A stretch of 64,000 nucleotides of DNA from Streptomyces sp. SAI-135 (GTDB taxonomy: Bacteria; Actinomycetota; Actinomycetes; Streptomycetales; Streptomycetaceae): NCBI RefSeq assembly GCF_029893805.1, contig NZ_JARXYP010000002.1, positions 1,302,001-1,366,000 on the forward strand, in the 5' to 3' direction. The notes beneath the pieces are model-generated. The model made no database searches and was not told where the DNA came from. It was given only the letters and a program-made list of their open reading frames with translations. A program made the position numbers and the translations under genes. Below are positions 1 to 7,768 of this stretch, in pieces. The number at the start of each line of letters is the position of its first letter. Position 1 is the stretch's first letter.

Positions 1-214
1 ACAGGGTGGCACGCCCGGTCGGCACCAGCCGGACCTCGTACGGCGTGGCCACCGCCTCCCAGTAGCCGACGTAGCTGCGTAAGTACGGCCGCAACCCCGG
101 GTGCCAGGGTCTGGTCACCCGCCACATTCCACCGAGCCGCACGACCTCGACGGCACCGCTCGCCCCCACGTGCGTCCCTGTCCCCGCCATGCCGTCGCGT
201 GCGCCGAGAACCAC
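1..214 (-). CDS. AraC-family-like regulator, N-terminal part (runs off left edge)
   Basis: The frame leaves the window at base 1, so only about 71 N-terminal codons are visible. I start it at the GTG at 214 because a GGAAGGAG ribosome site lies nine bases before it; ATGs at 190 and 127 are alternatives. The visible protein contains RPWHPGLRPYLRSYVGYW followed by VRLVPTGRATL. That pattern I associate with the sensor half of actinobacterial AraC/XylS regulators; the DNA-binding half would lie outside the window, so the family call rests on a short stretch. It is divergent from the MFS permease at 296 with about 80 bases between, so regulation of that permease is a reasonable inference. Confidence 0.5.
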   Translation of the reverse strand, partial: MVLGARDGMAGTGTHVGASGAVEVVRLGGMWRVTRPWHPGLRPYLRSYVGYWEAVATPYEVRLVPTGRATL

Positions 215-295
215 TTGGAGCGCTCCTTCCACCGCCGTGCCGTCCAGCATCCAACGCCACCGCGCCCGACCCACCGGTAATGAGGTGAAGTTGGC

Positions 296-1612
296 ATGCA
301 GACGCGTGCAGATCCGATGACGGCACCCCAAGGGTCCGGACCCGGCCCCTTCTTCGCTCACCCGAACACTCTTGCCGACAATCGAGCACGCGCCTACGCT
401 GATTTTGTGCCGCTGATAAACAAACTGCGTACAGGCATCGCCCTGCCGGACAACTCCCTCACCCGCCTCCGTATCGCCCTCACCGTCTTCTTCGCCCTCG
501 ACGGCTTCGTCTTCGCCGGGTGGGTCGTCCGCATCCCCGCGATCAAGGAACAGACCGGCGCCTCCGCCAGCGCCCTCGGTCTCGCCCTGCTCGGTGTCTC
601 GGCCGGCGCGGTGATCACGATGATGCTCACGGGACGGCTGTGCCGCCGTTACGGCACCCACCGGGTCACCGTCGTCTGCGCCGTCCTGCTCTCCCTCAGC
701 GTCGCCCTGCCGCCGCTCACCCACTCCGCTCCGGCGCTCGGCGCCGTGCTGCTGGTCTTCGGGGCCGCGTACGGCAGCATCAACGTCGCCTTCAACAGTG
801 CCGCGGTCGATCTGGTGGGCGCGCTGCGGCGGCCCATCATGCCCAGTTTCCACGCGGCTTTCAGTCTGGGCGGCATGCTCGGTGCCGGGATCGGCGGGCT
901 GGTGGCCGGAGGTCTGTCGCCCACGCGGCACCTGTTCGGCCTCACTCTGGTCGGTCTGCTCGTCACCGCCGTCGCGGGCCGGACCCTGCTGCGCATCCAG
1001 CCGCCGACACCCGTGCGGGACACACCGCCGCACGATGCCGCACGCCGACCTTCGAAAACCCCCACCCGCACCCGCGGCCTCGTCGTCACCTTCGGCCTGA
1101 TCGCCCTGTGCACGGCCTACGGCGAGGGTGCGCTGGCCGACTGGAGCGCCCTGCATCTGGAGCACGACCTGGACGCCACACCGGGCGTCGCGGCGGTCGG
1201 TTACTCGTGCTTCGCGCTCGCCATGACGATCGGCCGGCTGAGCGGCACCAAGCTGCTCGAACGTCTCGGCCAGACCCGCACGCTCGTGGGCGGCGGCACC
1301 ACCGCCGCGCTCGGCATGCTGCTCGGAGCCCTCGCTCCGTCCGTCTGGGCGGCTCTGCTCGGCTTCATGATCACGGGGCTCGGTCTCGCCAACCTGTTCC
1401 CCGTCGCCGTCGAGCGCGCGGGCAGGCTGGCCGGGCCCGACGGAGTCGCCGTCGCCTCCACCCTCGGCTACGGCGGCATGCTGCTCGGCCCGCCCGCCAT
1501 CGGCTTCATGGCCGACTGGTTCTCGCTGCCCGCCGCGCTCACCAGCGTCGCGGTGCTCGCCGGCACCGCCGCGGTCATCGCGGCGCTGACCCGGCGCGCG
1601 GCGGCGGGCTGA
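296..1612 (+). CDS. MFS transporter (sugar/drug permease type)
   Basis: A 438-residue inner-membrane permease of the major facilitator superfamily, about the usual length for the 12-helix class. Hydrophobic helices begin near residue 60 (RIALTVFFALDGFVFAGW) and recur to the C-terminus; a charged loop near the middle (residues about 240-260, TPVRDTPPHDAARRPSKTPT) splits the two six-helix halves. The sequence GRLCRRYGTHRV resembles the loop 2-3 signature of the family. Start at 296 is supported by GAGGTGAAG six bases upstream; the first 55 residues are unusually polar, so a later start is possible. The substrate cannot be told from sequence. It faces the AraC-like gene, which may control it. 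Confidence 0.85.
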   Translation: MQTRADPMTAPQGSGPGPFFAHPNTLADNRARAYADFVPLINKLRTGIALPDNSLTRLRIALTVFFALDGFVFAGWVVRIPAIKEQTGASASALGLALLGVSAGAVITMMLTGRLCRRYGTHRVTVVCAVLLSLSVALPPLTHSAPALGAVLLVFGAAYGSINVAFNSAAVDLVGALRRPIMPSFHAAFSLGGMLGAGIGGLVAGGLSPTRHLFGLTLVGLLVTAVAGRTLLRIQPPTPVRDTPPHDAARRPSKTPTRTRGLVVTFGLIALCTAYGEGALADWSALHLEHDLDATPGVAAVGYSCFALAMTIGRLSGTKLLERLGQTRTLVGGGTTAALGMLLGALAPSVWAALLGFMITGLGLANLFPVAVERAGRLAGPDGVAVASTLGYGGMLLGPPAIGFMADWFSLPAALTSVAVLAGTAAVIAALTRRAAAG

Positions 1613-1718
1613 CCACGCCTCGACACCGTCCGCGTATGCGCATCCGCGCCCACGCCCACGCCCCGACACCGTCCGCGCATCTGCATCCGCATCCGCGCCC
1701 GTACCCGCCCGCACGCGC

Positions 1719-1775
1719 GGCTCATCCGGATCACCACGGAACAGTCGGATCATTCCGGATCACTCCGGATGAGCC
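1719..1775. terminator. Inverted repeat, probable bidirectional terminator
   Basis: Perfect 12-bp arms (GGCTCATCCGGA at 1719-1730 and its complement at 1764-1775) enclose a loop that itself carries more TCCGGATCA copies. It lies between the MFS gene end (1612) and the stop of the opposing small gene, overlapping that stop. The rest of 1613-1718 is low-complexity CGCATCCGCGCCC-type repeats with no gene. Confidence 0.5.
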
Positions 1776-2095
1776 ACCGCGTCCTTCTGCAACTCCACGG
1801 CCGCCAACAGGCTGAGCTTCGGTTCCGCCTTGCGCAGCGCCCGCACCGCCGCGACCGAGGTGATGTCACCCGTGAAGCCGACGGCGGCCAGCCGGGAACG
1901 GACCCAGCGGGCGCGCAGCCCGGCCTCGGTGGCGGCGCCGGTGGACTCGACGAGTGCCACGGCCCGTTCCAGCCCGGGCCGTTCCTCGGGCGGGGCCTCG
2001 GCGAGCGCCTGGCGCAGGGCGCTTGCGACGACGTCCGCGTCCCGCACGAGCAGCACGAAGTTGTGTTTCTTGTTCAGTCCCGCGATTACCGACAT
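1760..2095 (-). CDS. Conserved hypothetical protein, about 111 aa
   Basis: A short soluble protein beginning MSVIAGLNKKHNFVLLVRD. It is helix-rich by appearance, with many Ala, Glu, Leu and Arg (ALRQALAEAPPEERPGLERA), and has no signal peptide or membrane segment. I do not recognise a named domain. Three in-frame ATGs (2116, 2104, 2095) are possible starts and none has a strong ribosome site; I chose 2095 because the run from there looks like an ordinary protein start. Codon composition is normal for the window, which argues for a real gene. It lies downstream of the DJ-1-type gene on the same strand but is separated by a hairpin, so the two are probably not co-transcribed. Confidence 0.6.
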   Translation of the reverse strand: MSVIAGLNKKHNFVLLVRDADVVASALRQALAEAPPEERPGLERAVALVESTGAATEAGLRARWVRSRLAAVGFTGDITSVAAVRALRKAEPKLSLLAAVELQKDAVAHPE

Positions 2096-2158
2096 GCGGA
2101 TCATCGTGACGGCCATCTGCCGTGTCCGCCAAGCGACTTGAGCAGTCTCAGAGACTCG

Positions 2159-2180
2159 GCCCGGCCTCTGGCGGCCGGGC
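2159..2180 (-). terminator. Hairpin downstream of the DJ-1/PfpI gene
   Basis: Perfect 8-bp arms GCCCGGCC and GGCCGGGC with a 6-base loop, 55 bases past the stop of the DJ-1-type gene. Next to it at 2144-2156 is a 13-bp palindrome AGTCTCAGAGACT, which could be an operator for the following small gene. Confidence 0.45.
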
Positions 2181-2234
2181 TCCCCCGCTGCGGCGGCCCG
2201 ATCTGCCGCCGCCTCGCGCGACGCCGGCCCTCGC

Positions 2235-2930
2235 TCAGCCCAGCTTCTTCAGCAGCTCGGCGGCGAGCGGCGCGGAGGACGCCGGGTTCTGCCCGGTCAC
2301 CAGGTTGCCGTCGACGATCACATGCGGCGCCCACGGCTCGGACGGCTCGACCTGGACACCGGCCTCGGTGAGCCGGTCCTGGAGCAGCCACTTGGCCTTG
2401 TCGGCGAGGCCCGCCTGGGTCTCCTCGGCGTTGGTGAAAGCCGCCACCCGGCGCCCGGCGAACGCGTTGGAGCCGTCGGCCCCGGTGGCGGCGAGCAGCG
2501 CGGCCGGGGCGTGGCAGACGACGCCGAGGGGCTTTCCGCTCTCCAGGGCGCGGGTGAGCAGCCGGCCCGAGTCCGCGTCGACCGCGAGGTCCTCCATCGG
2601 CCCGTGGCCACCGGGGTAGAAGACGGCCACGTAGTCGTCGAGGTCGACCTCGTCCAACCGTACCGGGGCCTGCAGTTCGGGCGCCGAGGCGAGCACCGCG
2701 GCGATGCGGTCGGCGTTCTCCTGGCCGCCGTTGACCTCGGCCGCGAGGCTGCCCTTGTCCACGGTCGGCACGACACCGCCCGGCGTGGCCACGACGATCT
2801 CGTGTCCCGCGGCCTTGAAGGCCTCGTACGGGGCGACGGCCTCCTCGGCCCAGAAGCCGGTCGGGTGCTGGGTGCCGTCGGCCAGGGTCCAGTGGTCGGC
2901 ACCGGTCATCACAAAGAGGATCTTCGACAT
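2235..2930 (-). CDS. DJ-1/PfpI family (type 1 glutamine amidotransferase-like) protein
   Basis: A 231-residue protein of the DJ-1/ThiJ/PfpI superfamily, close in layout to the Hsp31/glyoxalase III-like subgroup. The nucleophile elbow is visible as GVVCHAP (Cys followed by His), and the acidic partner is in GFWAEEAVAPYEAF near residue 30. The beta-alpha core shows as AVFYPGGHGPMEDL and RVAAFTNAEE. The family includes glyoxalases/deglycases and chaperone-like stress proteins; which activity applies here is not determined. I start at the ATG of MSKILFVMTG; an ATG nine codons upstream (2957) is possible. It is divergent from a LysR regulator that starts 50 bases away, so it is a likely target of that regulator. 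Confidence 0.88.
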   Translation of the reverse strand: MSKILFVMTGADHWTLADGTQHPTGFWAEEAVAPYEAFKAAGHEIVVATPGGVVPTVDKGSLAAEVNGGQENADRIAAVLASAPELQAPVRLDEVDLDDYVAVFYPGGHGPMEDLAVDADSGRLLTRALESGKPLGVVCHAPAALLAATGADGSNAFAGRRVAAFTNAEETQAGLADKAKWLLQDRLTEAGVQVEPSEPWAPHVIVDGNLVTGQNPASSAPLAAELLKKLG

Positions 2931-2980
2931 GGGGAAACCGTAGCTCCGCCCTGCCATAGATATCCAATAGGCTCACGCAT

Positions 2981-3925
2981 ATGAGGGATAGGTTCACCAA
3001 TGGCTCCGAGGATCCGGGGCACGCCGTCGGCGGCCCGCTGGACCTGAACCTGCTGCGGACGTTCCTGACCGTGTACCGCACCGGCTCCTTCACCGCGGCC
3101 GCCCGTCTGCTGGGCCTGTCCCAGCCGACGGTCACCACCCAGGTACGTTCCCTGGAACGGCAGGTGTGCCGCGAGCTGTTCGAGCGCCGGGCGCGGGGGG
3201 TGACCCCGGTGCCGTACGCGGACGAGCTCGCCGCCCGGATCGTGCAGCCGCTGGACTCGCTCGCCGCGGTGGCCGGGCCTTCCGGGAGCACAGAGGACGG
3301 CCCGGCCGAGCCGGTGCACCTCGGGGGCCCGGCCGAGTTGCTGTCCCGGTGCGTCCTGCCCGGCCTCGCATCCCTGGTGGACCGGGGTGTACGGCTGCGT
3401 GTCACGCCCGGTCTGACCGAACCGCTCCTGGACGATCTGCGCGCCGGCCGCCACGACCTGGTGATCGCCACGTTCCGGCCGCGCGGCCGCACGCTGACGG
3501 CCGTGCCGCTCAACGACGAGGAGTTCGTGCTCGTCGCCTCCCCCGCCTGGGCCCTGCGGCTCGGCGCGCCGGAACACCTCGCGGCCGCCCTGCACGGCGT
3601 CCCGCTCATCGCCTACGCCGAGGACCTGCCCATCGTGCGCCGCTACTGGCGGCACGTCTTCGGCCGGCGCCTGGTGCGGCAGCCCGCCCTCACCATGCCC
3701 GACCTGAACGGGGTCAAGGCCGCGGTGGCAGGGGGAGCCGGATTCACCGTGCTCCCCCGCTACCTGTGCGCCGACGAGCTGGCGTCGGGGGCCCTGGTCC
3801 TGCTGCACGACCCCGACGACCCGCCCATCAACACCGGCTTTCTGGTCCAGCGCCCCGGGACCTCCGGCAACCCGCACGTGGCACTGGTCCGCGACCACCT
3901 GCTGCAGTCCGCCCGCGACTGGTAG
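2981..3925 (+). CDS. LysR-family transcriptional regulator
   Basis: A 314-residue LysR-type regulator. The winged helix lies at about residues 22-80 (LDLNLLRTFLTVYRTGSFTA, then AARLLGLSQPTVTTQVRSLE), followed by a linker and a periplasmic-binding-protein-like effector domain (HDLVIATFRPRGRTLTAVPL; GAGFTVLPRYLCADEL). Length is typical. There is no clear Shine-Dalgarno sequence before the ATG, and the AT-rich gap of 50 bases to the DJ-1 gene (with GATATC and CATATG palindromes) is the obvious place for a shared promoter and operator. By LysR convention it probably represses itself and controls the divergent DJ-1-type gene; the inducer is unknown. Confidence 0.9.
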   Translation: MRDRFTNGSEDPGHAVGGPLDLNLLRTFLTVYRTGSFTAAARLLGLSQPTVTTQVRSLERQVCRELFERRARGVTPVPYADELAARIVQPLDSLAAVAGPSGSTEDGPAEPVHLGGPAELLSRCVLPGLASLVDRGVRLRVTPGLTEPLLDDLRAGRHDLVIATFRPRGRTLTAVPLNDEEFVLVASPAWALRLGAPEHLAAALHGVPLIAYAEDLPIVRRYWRHVFGRRLVRQPALTMPDLNGVKAAVAGGAGFTVLPRYLCADELASGALVLLHDPDDPPINTGFLVQRPGTSGNPHVALVRDHLLQSARDW

Positions 3926-4717
3926 GCCGACGAGGCCGGCGGCCGAGCGCCCCCGACACCAAAGCCGACTTCCAGACCGACCCGACGGCCGGGCACACAG
4001 CCCGCACCCGAGCCTGGATCCAGACCAAGCCGACAGCCGGGCACGCGGCCTCCTACCCGAACCGGGCTCCACATCGGACCGACAGCCAACACGGCCCCAG
4101 CAGCCGAGCAGGCAGCCCACGGCCCAGCCGGACCCCGGACCGACCCGAAGGCCCGGGCGCACAGCCCGCACCCGAGCGTGGGTCCAGACCGAGCCGACAG
4201 CCGGGCACGCGGCCTCCTACCCGAACCGGGCTCCGCATCGAACCGACAGCCAACACGGACCCGGCACCCGAGCAGGCTCAGCAGCCGGGCAGGCAGCCCC
4301 ATATCCCAGCCGGACCCCGGACCCGACCCACAGCCACCACGCACTCGACACCCGAGCAGGCTCAGCAGCCAGGCACAGCCCCGCAAACCGAACCAGAACA
4401 CAGCCCAAACCCACAGCCGGGCACGCAGCCCCGTACCCGAGCCGGACCCAGGACCCGACCCCCATCCGAGCGCGCAGCCCACAGCCCGCCGGACCCCCGA
4501 CCGAACCCACAGCCCACGGCCCGCCGGACCCCGGACCCGACCCACAACCGACACGCACCCGGTAGCCGAGCAAGCAGGCTCAGCAGCCGGGCCGGGATCC
4601 AGTCAGGGCCAGAGGCCGACAGGAGACCGGGCGCAGCCCGCACCCCGGCACAGCCACTCACGCGGAGCCCCAAACCCGCAGGCTCGCTCCCCGGCCGACG
4701 TCAGGCACACTCCTCCC
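3926..4717. repeat. Gene-free region of degenerate direct repeats
   Basis: Nearly 800 bases between the LysR and isomerase genes. The clearest unit is about 110 bases long, present at 3991-4100 and again at 4155-4264 (period 164) with only a handful of differences; the core includes GACAGCCGGGCACGCGGCC. Shorter copies follow: CACCCGAGCAGGCTCAGCAG appears at 4265 and again at 4349, and CGGACCCCGGACC-type strings recur to about 4550. All six frames stay open for long distances, but the translations are Pro/Arg/Ser- or Gly/Cys-rich low-complexity, with no domain or ribosome site, so I treat the stretch as non-coding repeat DNA. Confidence 0.7.
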
Positions 4718-5452
4718 ATGGAGACAGCCGAATTCATCCGAATCCTGGAAAGCGAGGGCCAGTTGCTCGCGGCGGCCGCCGAACAGGCGGGCACCGACGC
4801 CAAGGTACCGACCTGTCCGCAATGGCAGGTGCGGGACCTGGTGCGGCACACGGGCGCGGTGCATCGCTGGGCGACGGCGTTCGTGGCCGGAGAGCTGACC
4901 AGCGCCCGCCCCATCGGTGACGAACCCGCCCTGGACGGCGAGGAGTTGCTCGCCTGGTTCCGCACCGGCCACCGCCTCCTGGTCGACACGCTGGACTCCG
5001 CCGCCCCCGACGTCAGGTGCTGGCACTTCCTCCCGGCCCCCACTCCGCTCGCCTTCTGGGCCCGGCGGCAGGCGCACGAGACGACCGTGCACCGCTTCGA
5101 CGCGGAGTCGGCGCGCGGCGGCACCCCCACCGAGATCGGCCGGGACTTCGCCGCCGACGGCATCGACGAGTTGCTGCGCGGCTTCCACGCCCGCGCGAAG
5201 AGCCGGGTCCGCAGCGCCGAGCCCCGGGTGCTGCGGGTGCGGGCGAGCGACACGGACGGCGCCGTGTGGACCGTACGACTGTCCCAGGAGCCGCCCTCGA
5301 CCGAGCGCGGCGAGGCGGGGGACGCCGACTGCGAGGTGTCAGGGCCCGCGGCCCGGCTGTACCTGGCGCTGTGGAACCGGCTGCCGCTCCCGCGGGTGAC
5401 CGGGGACCCCTCGGTCGCCGCCCTGTGGCGCGAGAAGTCCGCGGTGGGCTAG
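4718..5452 (+). CDS. Maleylpyruvate isomerase family mycothiol-dependent enzyme
   Basis: A 244-residue protein of the DinB-like mycothiol-dependent family found across actinomycetes. The N-terminal helical domain has PTCPQWQVRDLVRHTGAVHR (His44 and His49), and further on ARRQAHETTVHRFDAES supplies the Glu and His that complete the usual metal site. The last 80 residues match the family's C-terminal domain (LRVRASDTDGAVWTV; LYLALWNRLPLP). Family members use mycothiol as cofactor or co-substrate; the substrate here is not known. I start at the ATG at 4718, because upstream codons are part of the repeat region. The 3' end overlaps the convergent MarR gene by 4 bases. Confidence 0.85.
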   Translation: METAEFIRILESEGQLLAAAAEQAGTDAKVPTCPQWQVRDLVRHTGAVHRWATAFVAGELTSARPIGDEPALDGEELLAWFRTGHRLLVDTLDSAAPDVRCWHFLPAPTPLAFWARRQAHETTVHRFDAESARGGTPTEIGRDFAADGIDELLRGFHARAKSRVRSAEPRVLRVRASDTDGAVWTVRLSQEPPSTERGEAGDADCEVSGPAARLYLALWNRLPLPRVTGDPSVAALWREKSAVG

Positions 5453-5841
5453 GAGGAGGACTCCAACATCCGTGTGAGGACCGCGCGTTGCACCGGGAGG
5501 GCGGCACGGTGCAGCGCGCGCCCCTTGGCCGTGAGCGACACCCGTACGCCCCGCCGGTCCTCCGCGCACATCCCGCGCTCGAGGAGGCCGTCCCTCTCCA
5601 GCCGGGCGATCAGCCGCGACAGCGCGCTCTGGCTCAGATGAACCCGCTCGGAGATCTCCTGCACGCGGTAGGCGCAGCCGCCGTCGGCCAGGACGTCGAG
5701 CACCTCGAAGTCGCTGCCGCACAGGCCGTGTTGCTGAAGAGCGCGGTCCAGTTCGCACTGTGTGCGCGCGTGCAGCGCCAGGATGTCCCGCCACTGCTCC
5801 GCCAGCGCTTGCTCGGGCTTCATCGCCACCATGCGCGGCAC
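5449..5841 (-). CDS. MarR-family transcriptional regulator
   Basis: A 130-residue MarR/SlyA-type winged-helix protein. The recognition helix and wing are seen in ISERVHLSQSALSRLIARLE and GLLERGMCAEDRRGVRVSLT, the family's DxRxxxxxLT signature. The first ATG is at 5841; the ATG at 5823 (MKPEQALAEQW) is also plausible. It is divergent from the 14-helix efflux gene at 5919, and the 77-base gap contains a 13-bp palindrome over the promoter, so it most likely represses the pump and is relieved by a small aromatic or drug ligand (typical for the family, inferred here). Confidence 0.92.
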   Translation of the reverse strand: MPRMVAMKPEQALAEQWRDILALHARTQCELDRALQQHGLCGSDFEVLDVLADGGCAYRVQEISERVHLSQSALSRLIARLERDGLLERGMCAEDRRGVRVSLTAKGRALHRAALPVQRAVLTRMLESSS

Positions 5842-5883
5842 CGTAGCAGAGAAACCCGATTATTGCATCGGAATTAAATGCGT

Positions 5884-5911
5884 TTGCATTCAATGCATGC
5901 GCATGTAGTGT
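5884..5911 (+). promoter_or_regulatory. Efflux-gene promoter with overlapping MarR operator; leaderless start
   Basis: TTGCAT (5884-5889) and TAGTGT (5906-5911) are separated by 16 bases and fit -35 and -10 boxes. A perfect 13-bp palindrome TGCATTCAATGCA covers 5885-5897, sitting on the -35 box, and a second GCAT/ATGC pair lies just upstream (5865-5880). The start codon at 5919 is 7 bases after the -10 box and has no ribosome site, so the mRNA is probably leaderless. Confidence 0.6.
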
Positions 5912-5918
5912 CTTCCCC

Positions 5919-7406
5919 ATGACCTCTCCGCTCACCACTTCCGCGGACCCGTCCTCGGCGGTCCGCTGGACACCCAGGCTCTGGGGCACCCTGCTGGTGC
6001 TGTGCGCCGCGATGTTCCTGGACGCCCTGGACGTGTCGATGGTCGGCGTCGCGCTCCCGTCCATCGGCGCCGACCTGGGCCTTTCCACCTCGACGCTGCA
6101 ATGGATCGTCAGCGGCTACATCCTCGGCTACGGCGGTCTCCTGCTCCTGGGCGGCCGTGCCGCCGACCTGCTGGGCCGACGCCAGGTCTTCCTGGTGGCC
6201 CTCGGCGTCTTCGCGGTCGCCTCGCTCCTCGGCGGCCTCGTCGACTCGGGCCCGCTGCTGATCGCCAGCCGCTTCATCAAGGGCCTCAGCGCCGCCTTCA
6301 CCGCGCCCGCGGGCCTGTCCATCATCACCACGACGTTCCCGGAGGGCCCGCTGCGCAACCGCGCGCTCTCCATCTACACCACCTGCGCCGCCACCGGCTT
6401 CTCCATGGGTCTGGTGCTGTCCGGCCTGCTCACCGAGGCCAGTTGGCGCCTGACCATGCTGCTGCCCGCGCCCATCGCGCTGGCCGCCCTGATCGCCGGC
6501 CTGAAGCTGCTGCCGCGCAGCGCCCGCGAGAAGGACCACAACGGCTACGACGTCCCCGGCGCCGTCCTCGGCACCGCCTCGATGCTGCTGCTCGTCTTCA
6601 CCGTCGTCCAGGCCCCCGAGTCCGGCTGGGCCTCGGCCCGCACGCTGTTGTCCTTCCTCGCCGTGGCCGTGCTGCTGAGCGTCTTCGTCCTGGTCGAGCG
6701 GCGCTCGCCGGGCCCGCTGATCCGGCTCGGCGTGCTGCGCTCCGGCACCCAGATCCGTGCCCAGCTGGGCGCCATGGCGTTCTTCGGCTCCTACGTCGGC
6801 TTCCAGTTCCTCGTGACCCTGTACATGCAGTCGCTGCTCGGCTGGTCGGCGCTGCACACCGCGCTCGCCTTCCTGCCCGCGGGCGCGCTGGTGGCGGTGT
6901 CCTCGACCAAGGTCGGCTCGATCGTGGACCGCTTCGGGACCCACCGGCTGATCCCGGCGGGCTTCGCACTGATGGTCGTCGGGTACGCGCTGTTCCTGGG
7001 GATCGACCTCGACCCCGTGTACGCGGCCGCGATCCTGCCCTCGATGCTGCTCATCGGCGCCGCCTGCGCGCTGGTCTTCCCCTCGCTCAACATCCAGGCC
7101 ACCAACGGCGTCGAGGACCACGAGCAGGGCATGGTCTCCGGGCTTCTGAACACCTCGGTGCAGGTCGGCGGCGCGATCTTCCTGGCCGTCGTGACCGCGG
7201 TGGTGACCGCGGGCGCCCCCGAGAACGCCACCCCGCAGGCCGTCCTCGACAGCTACCGCCCCGGACTGATCGTGGTCACCGCGATCGCCGCGGCCGGGCT
7301 GCTGATCACCCTCACGGGAGCACGTACCGCACGTCGGCCGCTGCCGTCCGTCGTGGTCGCCAAGTCCACCACCCGGGAGGCGGAGCGCGTCACCGTACGC
7401 GACTAG
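5919..7406 (+). CDS. DHA2-type MFS drug efflux transporter (14 helices)
   Basis: A 495-residue proton-coupled exporter of the EmrB/QacA subfamily. The motif for 14-helix pumps is readable: LDALDVSMVGVALPSIGADL in helix 1 and GGRAADLLGRRQVFLVALG in the loop 2-3 signature. Hydrophobic segments continue to near residue 470, then a short basic tail. It exports hydrophobic drugs or metabolites across the inner membrane, but the substrate is unknown. The promoter overlaps a palindrome assigned to the divergent MarR gene, making this a classic MarR/efflux pair. A strong hairpin 17 bases past the stop ends the transcript. Confidence 0.92.
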   Translation: MTSPLTTSADPSSAVRWTPRLWGTLLVLCAAMFLDALDVSMVGVALPSIGADLGLSTSTLQWIVSGYILGYGGLLLLGGRAADLLGRRQVFLVALGVFAVASLLGGLVDSGPLLIASRFIKGLSAAFTAPAGLSIITTTFPEGPLRNRALSIYTTCAATGFSMGLVLSGLLTEASWRLTMLLPAPIALAALIAGLKLLPRSAREKDHNGYDVPGAVLGTASMLLLVFTVVQAPESGWASARTLLSFLAVAVLLSVFVLVERRSPGPLIRLGVLRSGTQIRAQLGAMAFFGSYVGFQFLVTLYMQSLLGWSALHTALAFLPAGALVAVSSTKVGSIVDRFGTHRLIPAGFALMVVGYALFLGIDLDPVYAAAILPSMLLIGAACALVFPSLNIQATNGVEDHEQGMVSGLLNTSVQVGGAIFLAVVTAVVTAGAPENATPQAVLDSYRPGLIVVTAIAAAGLLITLTGARTARRPLPSVVVAKSTTREAERVTVRD

Positions 7407-7422
7407 GGGGACGCCTCCGACA

Positions 7423-7464
7423 CCGTGTGCCCGGCGGAGCCTTCTTGCTCCGCCGGGCACACGG
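7423..7464 (+). terminator. Perfect 18-bp hairpin terminator
   Basis: Arms at 7423-7440 and 7447-7464 are exact complements, beginning CCGTGTGCCCGG, with a 6-base loop CTTCTT. It lies 17 bases past the efflux gene stop and 17 bases before the next start codon. There is no T-tract, as is common in streptomycetes. Confidence 0.8.
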
Positions 7465-7480
7465 CTGTGAGACTCGGTGG

Positions 7481-7768
7481 ATGGAGACGTACGGGGGACG
7501 CCGGAGCCAGGCGGAGCGTGACGCCATCACCGTCGAGATCGGATACGCGCTGTGCAGCGCGCTGTTCGCGGCGGCGGTGCTGTTCGGTGCGGTGGCCGGT
7601 CCTGCGCTGCTGTTCGAACTGCCCGGCACCGTCGAGAAGTTGCTGCTGCGGGCCGGACTCACGATCGCACCCGTGGTCTTCGCCGCCCGGGTGATCAGCG
7701 TGCTGGTGCGCTTCCGGCACCAGAGCCCTCAGCCCAGCCAGCCGGGCCGCACCAATCCGGACTCGTAG
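7481..7768 (+). CDS. DUF6332-type small membrane protein
   Basis: A 95-residue protein starting METYGGRRSQAERDAITVEI, then two hydrophobic stretches: GYALCSALFAAAVLFGAVAG (about residues 21-40) and a second at about 57-76 (LTIAPVVFAARVISVLVRF). The RSQAERDAxTVEIGYA opening is what I recall from the Streptomyces DUF6332 family, whose function is unknown. GGTGG directly precedes the ATG. The gene follows the hairpin at 7423-7464, so it needs its own promoter, and its 3' end overlaps the opposing response-regulator gene by 40 bases. Confidence 0.75.
   Translation: METYGGRRSQAERDAITVEIGYALCSALFAAAVLFGAVAGPALLFELPGTVEKLLLRAGLTIAPVVFAARVISVLVRFRHQSPQPSQPGRTNPDS

Noticed and set aside
115..297. Minus-strand 60-codon frame starting at 297
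   Set aside because: It is in another frame from the AraC-like protein, has no domain, is Trp/Arg-rich low-complexity, and begins within the MFS start region.
3760..4554. Long Gly/Cys/Arg-rich minus-strand frame and Pro/Arg-rich plus-strand frames over the repeats
   Set aside because: High GC keeps all frames open; the translations are repeat-driven with no ribosome site or domain.
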